A DNA stretch of 5,700 bases from EsbW-18 sp964634615. GTDB taxonomy: Bacteria > Patescibacteriota > Minisyncoccia > Phycocordibacterales > EsbW-18. The notes under the pieces are model-generated. The model had not been told where the DNA came from, ran no database searches, and worked only from the letters and a program-made list of their open reading frames with translations. The stretch is taken from contig CAZWLQ010000035.1 of assembly GCA_964634615.1 (NCBI GenBank), positions 1 through 5,700 of the forward strand, in the 5' to 3' direction. The position numbers and the translations under genes were made by a program. This document shows, one piece after another, positions 1 to 4,800 of the stretch (position 1 is the first letter of the stretch; each line of letters opens with the position of its first letter).

Positions 1-474
1 ATTTCTGATTTGAAATCTGGTGAAACGAGGAGTGTTACGAGTGGTACGGTCTATTCAAACGGTATCCACCCCACCCGCGACCTCCCGATTTTCCAAACGC
101 TGATGGACACACTCGGACGTGAACCACTATCAACCCGCGTGTCGTGTCCGTGGGGTGGGGGATATGGTGGTGCAATGGGGCCTGCACAGTTCATTCCATC
201 AACATGGAGTGGCTACATTGATCGACTCGAGGGCATTCTCGGCGAGTATCCCGATCCATGGAATCCACGCCACGCATTCATCGCATCAGCGGTTTTCTTA
301 GCGGATCTGGGTGCCGGTGCGGGCGGATATAGTGCAGAGCACGAGGCAGCAGCGCGTTACTATGCGGGAGGCAACTGGCAAACGGCAGGTCAGGGCTATG
401 CAAACAGCGTTCTTGGCCACGCGCAGATGATCCAAACAACAATGATTGATCCGATCGAGGATGCGGAGGATTAA
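1..474 (+). CDS. Lytic murein transglycosylase, C-terminal part (5' end outside window)
   Basis: The reading frame is open from base 1 to a TAA at 472-474, so 157 codons of a longer gene are visible. The diagnostic motif is GAMGPAQFIPSTW (bases 169-207), the glycan-binding signature of MltB/SLT-type lytic transglycosylases, which cleave the MurNAc-GlcNAc bond of peptidoglycan and leave 1,6-anhydro ends. It is followed by DPWNPRHAFIASAVFLADLGA and by AARYYAGGNWQ, the usual helical C-terminus of the family. The upstream stretch NGIHPTRDLPIFQTLMDTLG followed by STRVSCP matches, from memory, Parcubacterial members. The catalytic Glu (in a QESNLG-type motif in those relatives) should lie before the window, so activity cannot be judged here. 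In-frame TTG at base 10 is an internal Leu codon, not a start. The protein probably acts in the periplasm or wall. It ends in an acidic tail (IEDAED) with no anchor. Function is confident; the N-terminal architecture is unknown. Confidence 0.88.
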   Translation: MSDLKSGETRSVTSGTVYSNGIHPTRDLPIFQTLMDTLGREPLSTRVSCPWGGGYGGAMGPAQFIPSTWSGYIDRLEGILGEYPDPWNPRHAFIASAVFLADLGAGAGGYSAEHEAAARYYAGGNWQTAGQGYANSVLGHAQMIQTTMIDPIEDAED

Positions 475-568
475 GATGGTGAGGTGTGTGCGACTATTCA
501 CATAGATTCTTTCAAGTACGTCTACACTCCATTATCATTAAGGAGCGGCTGAGAACTACTTAAAAAAT
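475..568 (+). other. Intergenic leader between transglycosylase and small exported protein
   Basis: No convincing terminator or promoter is visible. The only purine-rich Shine-Dalgarno-like string, AAGGAG (540-545), ends 23 bases before the ATG at 569, too far for normal spacing, and no ATG, GTG or TTG lies at the right distance after it. An in-frame TAA at 539-541 rules out a longer N-terminus for the downstream gene. The bases just before the start are A-rich (ACTTAAAAAATATG), so initiation may not depend on a Shine-Dalgarno pairing. Whether genes 1 and 2 share a transcript cannot be decided from sequence. Confidence 0.4.
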
Positions 569-934
569 ATGCAAAAATTTCATAAAATTCTCCTTTCAGT
601 CGTTGTCCCAACGTGTATTGCAATTTTTGCAGTCGCGTTCTCTGTGGTCGGTTCGACGACCATCGGAACTGATATCATCACAGGAGGCAATCTGACCGTC
701 ACAGGAACATCGACATTTACTGACCAAGCAACATTCGAAGACAACTGCATCGCAGTTGATGGTGTCAAATATTGTGGCGCGCAAACTAACTTTCCGTATA
801 CGTGTCCAGGAGGGGGAGACTACGGACAGTATTTCGATATCGATGATGGCGAATTCTGTTATTGTAACGGGACCGCATGGGCTCCGATTGATGCGGCAAG
901 TTTGGCGGAATGTTCAGGTGGAGAGGAAGTGTAA
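569..934 (+). CDS. Small exported six-cysteine protein with beta repeat motif
   Basis: This is a 121-residue protein of unknown function. Residues 1-6 (MQKFHK) are basic and 7-28 form one hydrophobic segment, giving an uncleaved anchor or signal peptide; no clear lipobox is seen. Residues 30-56 (TTIGTDIITGGNLTVTGTST and onward) match a short beta motif common at the N-termini of Patescibacterial surface proteins and reminiscent of tail-fibre or beta-solenoid turns; this is a memory-based comparison. The remainder holds six cysteines at 60, 69, 79, 97, 99 and 115, including a CYC pair in GEFCYCNGTAWAPI, so up to three disulfides are possible outside the membrane. The ATG at 569 is the only usable start after the stop at 539-541. 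The stop lies 11 bases before the ATG of the next gene, so the two are probably one operon encoding exported proteins. A pilin-like or fibre subunit is possible but unproven. Confidence 0.72.
   Translation: MQKFHKILLSVVVPTCIAIFAVAFSVVGSTTIGTDIITGGNLTVTGTSTFTDQATFEDNCIAVDGVKYCGAQTNFPYTCPGGGDYGQYFDIDDGEFCYCNGTAWAPIDAASLAECSGGEEV
920..929 (+). promoter_or_regulatory. Purine-rich ribosome binding region for the gene at 946
   Basis: GGAGAGGAAG lies in the last codons of the upstream gene, 16 bases before ATG 946. The spacing is longer than ideal, but this is the only Shine-Dalgarno-like string nearby. It lies downstream of the alternative ATG at 910, so it cannot serve that start, which favours 946. 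Confidence 0.4.
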
Positions 935-945
935 TACACGTTCGA

Positions 946-1797
946 ATGTCTATATATAAAAAGTGTCTTCTCGCAGGACTTTGTTTGGGGGCAGCATGGT
1001 TGCCGAGTGCTGTGTTCGCCGCCTTCGATGACTTGACCCTCGAAACATCAGCAATCCTTGATGTCGGCGGGTATGAAATAACTGTCTATGGATCAAGTGC
1101 GACACTTGAGACGCTGGTTGTGAACGAGAACACGTTTGTCGTCACGCTCGAAGATGGCTCGTCAATTGTTGTTGCATCTGCTGATCGAGTTGATTTCGTG
1201 AATGATGCGCCGGAAGCGCTCATTTCTTCGGAAGTGTGTTCTGAAACCGAGTCGCGAATAGGATTCACCAACACAGCCAACGGGGAAACAGAAATCACGG
1301 TCACGCCATCAGGGACGTGTACGGCCGTCGAAGAAGAAGAAGAAGAAGAAGCGGAAGAAGAGGAAGACGATAACGACGGAGGAAGTATCGGTTCGCACAA
1401 TAAACCGATTGCACGTCCGATTTCTGCTGCGCACGACGAACTATCAGACACTTCCGATTTGATCGAACAGCTCAAAGCAGCTCTCAAAACACTGATTGCT
1501 CTGGGTGGCGCTGTCCCTCCAGGACTCGAACAATACCTCGACGACTCGTCTACCGATTCCGCCTACACCCGCAACCTCACCATCGGTGACATCGGGGACG
1601 ATGTGCGAGCGCTCCAACTTTTCCTCATTAGTCAAAACAAAGGGCCAGCAGCACAGGCATTGGCCTCAAACGGAGTAACGGGATACTTCGGACCGCTCAC
1701 CCAAGCAGCACTTGCTGAATTTCAAGCGGCGGTCGGCATAACCCCAGCGATTGGATTCTTTGGGCCGGTGACAAGGGAATATGTGAATGCTCTGTAA
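946..1797 (+). CDS. Secreted peptidoglycan-binding protein with N-terminal beta-domain
   Basis: This is a 283-residue protein. Residues 1-25 form a classic signal peptide (KK, hydrophobic core, cleavage after VFA before AFDD). Residues 26-127 form a beta-rich domain with two cysteines (98 and 125) and the ending ITVTPSGTC, recalled from many Parcubacterial secreted proteins. An acidic low-complexity linker (129-144, seven Glu, Ala, four Glu, then Asp/Asn) leads to GGSIGSHNKPIAR (145-157) and a helical segment around 170-198 (DLIEQLKAALKTLIAL, then a GG turn and EQYL). Residues 207-283 form a PG_binding_1-like module (TIGDIGDDVRALQLFL, GYFGPLTQAALAEFQ, GFFGPVTREYVNAL). In-frame ATG 910 was rejected: it would overlap the upstream gene by 25 bases and put a non-hydrophobic dozen residues before the signal peptide. 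The likely role is a wall-bound display protein; the ligand of the beta-domain is unknown. The C-terminal cassette recurs in the next gene. Confidence 0.85.
   Translation: MSIYKKCLLAGLCLGAAWLPSAVFAAFDDLTLETSAILDVGGYEITVYGSSATLETLVVNENTFVVTLEDGSSIVVASADRVDFVNDAPEALISSEVCSETESRIGFTNTANGETEITVTPSGTCTAVEEEEEEEAEEEEDDNDGGSIGSHNKPIARPISAAHDELSDTSDLIEQLKAALKTLIALGGAVPPGLEQYLDDSSTDSAYTRNLTIGDIGDDVRALQLFLISQNKGPAAQALASNGVTGYFGPLTQAALAEFQAAVGITPAIGFFGPVTREYVNAL
1330..1350 (+). repeat. (GAA)7 microsatellite in the poly-Glu linker
   Basis: Seven perfect GAA triplets are followed by GCG and four more Glu codons. Slippage in whole triplets would change linker length without breaking the frame. The homologous linker of the downstream large gene (around 5262-5305) is also acidic but mixed with Pro and Ala and has no perfect triplet run. 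Confidence 0.85.
1563..1768 (+). repeat. Copy 1 of duplicated peptidoglycan-binding module
   Basis: This copy aligns without gaps to 5495-5700, offset 3932. By hand count, bases 1563-1671 differ at three sites only (1611, 1614, 1644), all synonymous. Bases 1672-1768 differ at 19 of 97 sites, mostly third codon positions. The sharp change of identity inside one protein domain suggests a recombination or conversion boundary near 1671/5603. Confidence 0.85.
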
Positions 1798-1806
1798 TTT
1801 TTTCAC

Positions 1807-1840
1807 CACAACCACCCTAGAAATTTGGGGTGGTTTTGTG
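1807..1840 (+). terminator. Rho-independent-type terminator after the secreted protein gene
   Basis: AACCACCC (1810-1817) pairs perfectly with GGGTGGTT (1828-1835) across a 10-base loop. The stem can extend as CAC (1807-1809) with GTG (1838-1840) past a two-T bulge. TTTTGTGT runs through the 3' side, giving a short, imperfect U-tract. It sits 9 bases after the TAA of the 946-1797 gene, the expected place for the end of that operon. Confidence 0.7.
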
Positions 1841-1846
1841 TATACT
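1841..1846 (+). promoter_or_regulatory. Possible -10 box (TATACT) for the large propeller gene
   Basis: TATACT differs from TATAAT by one base and sits 31 bases before the ATG at 1878, which would give a leader of roughly 25 bases. No good -35 hexamer is found at 16-18 bases upstream; that region is occupied by the terminator stem-loop. The call rests on the -10 match and on the position between a terminator and a new gene. Confidence 0.38.
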
Positions 1847-1864
1847 TAGAGTATTGTTATTTGT

Positions 1865-1869
1865 AGGGA
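1865..1869 (+). promoter_or_regulatory. Ribosome binding site for the large propeller gene
   Basis: AGGGA ends 8 bases before ATG 1878, at normal Shine-Dalgarno spacing. It supports this start over an upstream in-frame TTG at 1854, which would precede the signal peptide without adding hydrophobic sequence. Confidence 0.55.
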
Positions 1870-1877
1870 CGAATCTC

Positions 1878-4800
1878 ATGACTCATACCAAAAAACTTTC
1901 ACTCGTCACATCAATTGCGCTTCTTGTCCTCATTCCCGGCGCGCTTTTTGCTGCGACAGCATTCCTTGAAACTCCCAATCCGGATAAGAACAAGGTTGTT
2001 TTTGATGATCATCCGATCGCGTTTGTTGCAAACGACGACACGATTTACCTCGGTGGTTCGTTCACCTCGGTATCACAATATGTTGGTGAAGGAGTCCCAC
2101 TTTCAACAGCAACAGGTTTGCCAGTTGATGACTTTGCGGTGTTCGAAACAGAGGGAGGGGGAGGTGACGACTCAACGGTGTATGCGGCTGTTCCTGACGG
2201 CAGTGGTGGGTGGTATGTGGGTGGTTCGTTCACGCACGTCAATGACACCGCGTGGCCACGGCTTGCGCACGTGACCGCAGACGGTGAGCTCGATACCGAC
2301 TTTGACCCAGACGTGAACGGTTCAGTGTTCGCACTCGCACTTTCTTCCGATAATCAAACACTGTACGCAGGTGGAGATTTTATTCAGGTGAATGGAGACG
2401 TGGCGCGGAGCAAGATTGCTGCATTTGATGCGCCAGACGGCACTGTGATCCCAGGATTTGATCCCGATATCGATTCGAATGTTACTGCCCTCGCACTCTC
2501 ATCAGATGGCGAAACACTCTACGCCGGCGGTAGCTTTGAAGAGGTGAATGGCGGTACCTTGAGAAACGCTGTCGCTGCCTTTTCAACAGCAAACGGTGTT
2601 GCTACAGCCTTCAACCCCAACGTCAATGGTTCCGTGCTCGCAATAGAACTTTCGTCTGATGAATCAACGGTGTATATCGGTGGCGTATTCAGTTGTATCG
2701 GCACATTTGATGAAGAGTGTCTTGGTTCGGAGCGTGCGTTTATCGCCGGCATCGATACAACGTCGAGTCTTGCAACAGCGTTTGACCCAAACCCTGATGC
2801 TCGGGTTGAGACACTCGATCTTTCGGCCGATGATGCAACGCTCTTTGCGGGTGGTTTGTTTGGGACGGTGAACGGTGCAACGACACGAAACTATCTTGCT
2901 GCTTTTTCAACCGCAGACGGTATTGCAACAAGTTTCGATCCTGCACTCGATGCTCGAGTGAATAGCATTGTGCTCGCCGACGATGGCGAGAGTATCTATG
3001 CTGGAGGCGAGCTCACCAGCGTTAACGATGGTGGTGCAACACGACAGTATATTGGCGAGTTTGCTGTCGATGACGGCACGGTGACGGCTTTCAATCCAAC
3101 GCTTGGTGCTGAGGTGTTTACCCTTGCGCTCGCTGACAGTACGCTTTTTGCGGGTGGTGAAGTCGGTACTGCGAACATACGAGCACGAAACGGTATTGCA
3201 GCAATCGATCGTTCGACGTATGAGCTCACCGACTTTAATCCGAATGTAAACTCATCAGTTTACGCACTCGCACTCTCGTCTGATAGTGGGACTCTCTATG
3301 CTGGAGGAACGTTTACTGACGTGAACAATGGCACTACACGAAACAGACTTGCTGCGTTCTCGACAACAGACGGCATTGCGACTGCGTTTGACCCCAATCT
3401 CTCGAGAGAAGTATTGGCGGTAGAGCTTTCGGCAGACGACAGCACGCTCTACGCGGGAGGAACATTCGACCAAGTGAACAATGGCACGGCCGACCGTGCG
3501 CTTCTCGCATCGTTTAACACAAGTGACGGATCGGTTACTGATTTTGATGCAACGCCAGCGTTGAGTGGTGAGATCCACTCGATCGATCTTACCGATGATG
3601 AATCAGAGATTTATGTCGGTGGCGAATTGGATCATGTCGGCGACTCAACATACAAAGGCGGCGTCGCATCGTACCTTACAAGCTCTGGTGAAATGACTGG
3701 TTTTAATGTCGGTGCGTTCGGCGGTGTTAAAGACGTGCTTCTCTCTGGCGACGGCGGAACGCTGTATGTTGCCGGAAGTATAACAAAAGGGGTTGGTGGG
3801 TTTTCAGGAGAAGGCATCGCGTTCGACCTTTTGGGCGACCCTATCGAGCCGAATGCACACGTATTTACCGCTGGAGGCGACGGGACGATTTATACATCGA
3901 TTTCCGATGGCGCAGGCGGATGGTATATCGGTGGTGATTTCACGCACGTCAATCAAACCGCATGGCCGTGGCTCGCGCACATCACTGCAGATGGCGAGCT
4001 TGACACCGATTTCGATACTGACCTCAACAGCACAGCGACCTCACTTGCGCTTTCTGATGACGGAGAGACACTCTACGTTGGAGGAGGATTCACACAAGTT
4101 AACGGTGCTACACCTCGCGGACAAGTCGCGGCATTTGATACCACCGATGGGAGCGCAACGGTATTCGATCCAGACCTCGACGGTACCGTGCGAAGCATCG
4201 TTCTCTCTCCAAACGAGGCAACGCTCTATGTGGGAGGCGACTTTGATACCGCAAATAACGGTTCGGCGGATCGCACGCGACTTGCGGCGTTTAGCACTGC
4301 AGCGACCGGTACGGTAACCGCATTCGACCCAGAGATTTCTGCTCCCGCTGGTGGCGTCACCGCGCTCGATATTTCATCGGATGGTTCAACACTCTATGTT
4401 GGAGGAACGTTTATTGGAGGTGCTCTCGGTGGGCCGAATGCTGATGTTGCACGCAACAATGCGTTTGGTGTCACTGTTGCGGATAGTGTGTTCACCGGTT
4501 TCGACCCTGATCTCAACGCCGGCGTCGAGGCAATCAAGGTCGTTGACGATACCGTCTATATCGGTGGCGGTTTTAGTGAAGTGAACGGGGGAACGGTGAG
4601 AAATGCACTTGCTGCGTTTGATGCCGATGATGGTGCTGTGACCGCGTTCAGTCCGGAAGTGAGTGGGACAGAGTCTCAGATTGTCTACACCATCGCACTT
4701 TCAGCTGATGGTGAGACGCTCTATGTGGGTGGAGATTTCACATCTGCTGGAGGAGAGACACGTTCCAATTTTGCAGCATTCGATATTGGCACAGGTAATC

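Noticed and set aside
484..506. Possible hairpin TGTG...CACA after the transglycosylase gene
   Set aside because: The stem is only about four pairs and no T-run follows; too weak to call a terminator.
910..945. Upstream ATG at 910 as the start of the secreted protein gene
   Set aside because: It adds twelve residues (MFRWRGSVIHVR) in front of a complete signal peptide, overlaps the previous gene by 25 bases and would lack the GGAGAGG string, which lies downstream of it.
1086..1487. Antisense open frame opposite the poly-Glu region
   Set aside because: Its poly-Ser translation is the complement of the GAA run and it has no start context or domain; it is a shadow of the sense gene.
2280..2330. 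Asp-rich DTDFDPDVN-type segments as calcium-binding EF-hand, dockerin or thrombospondin type 3 repeats
   Set aside because: They occur once per propeller repeat at the same place after the G..T segment and lack the 12-residue DxDxDG loop; they fit a blade-connecting turn better. Calcium binding is not excluded.
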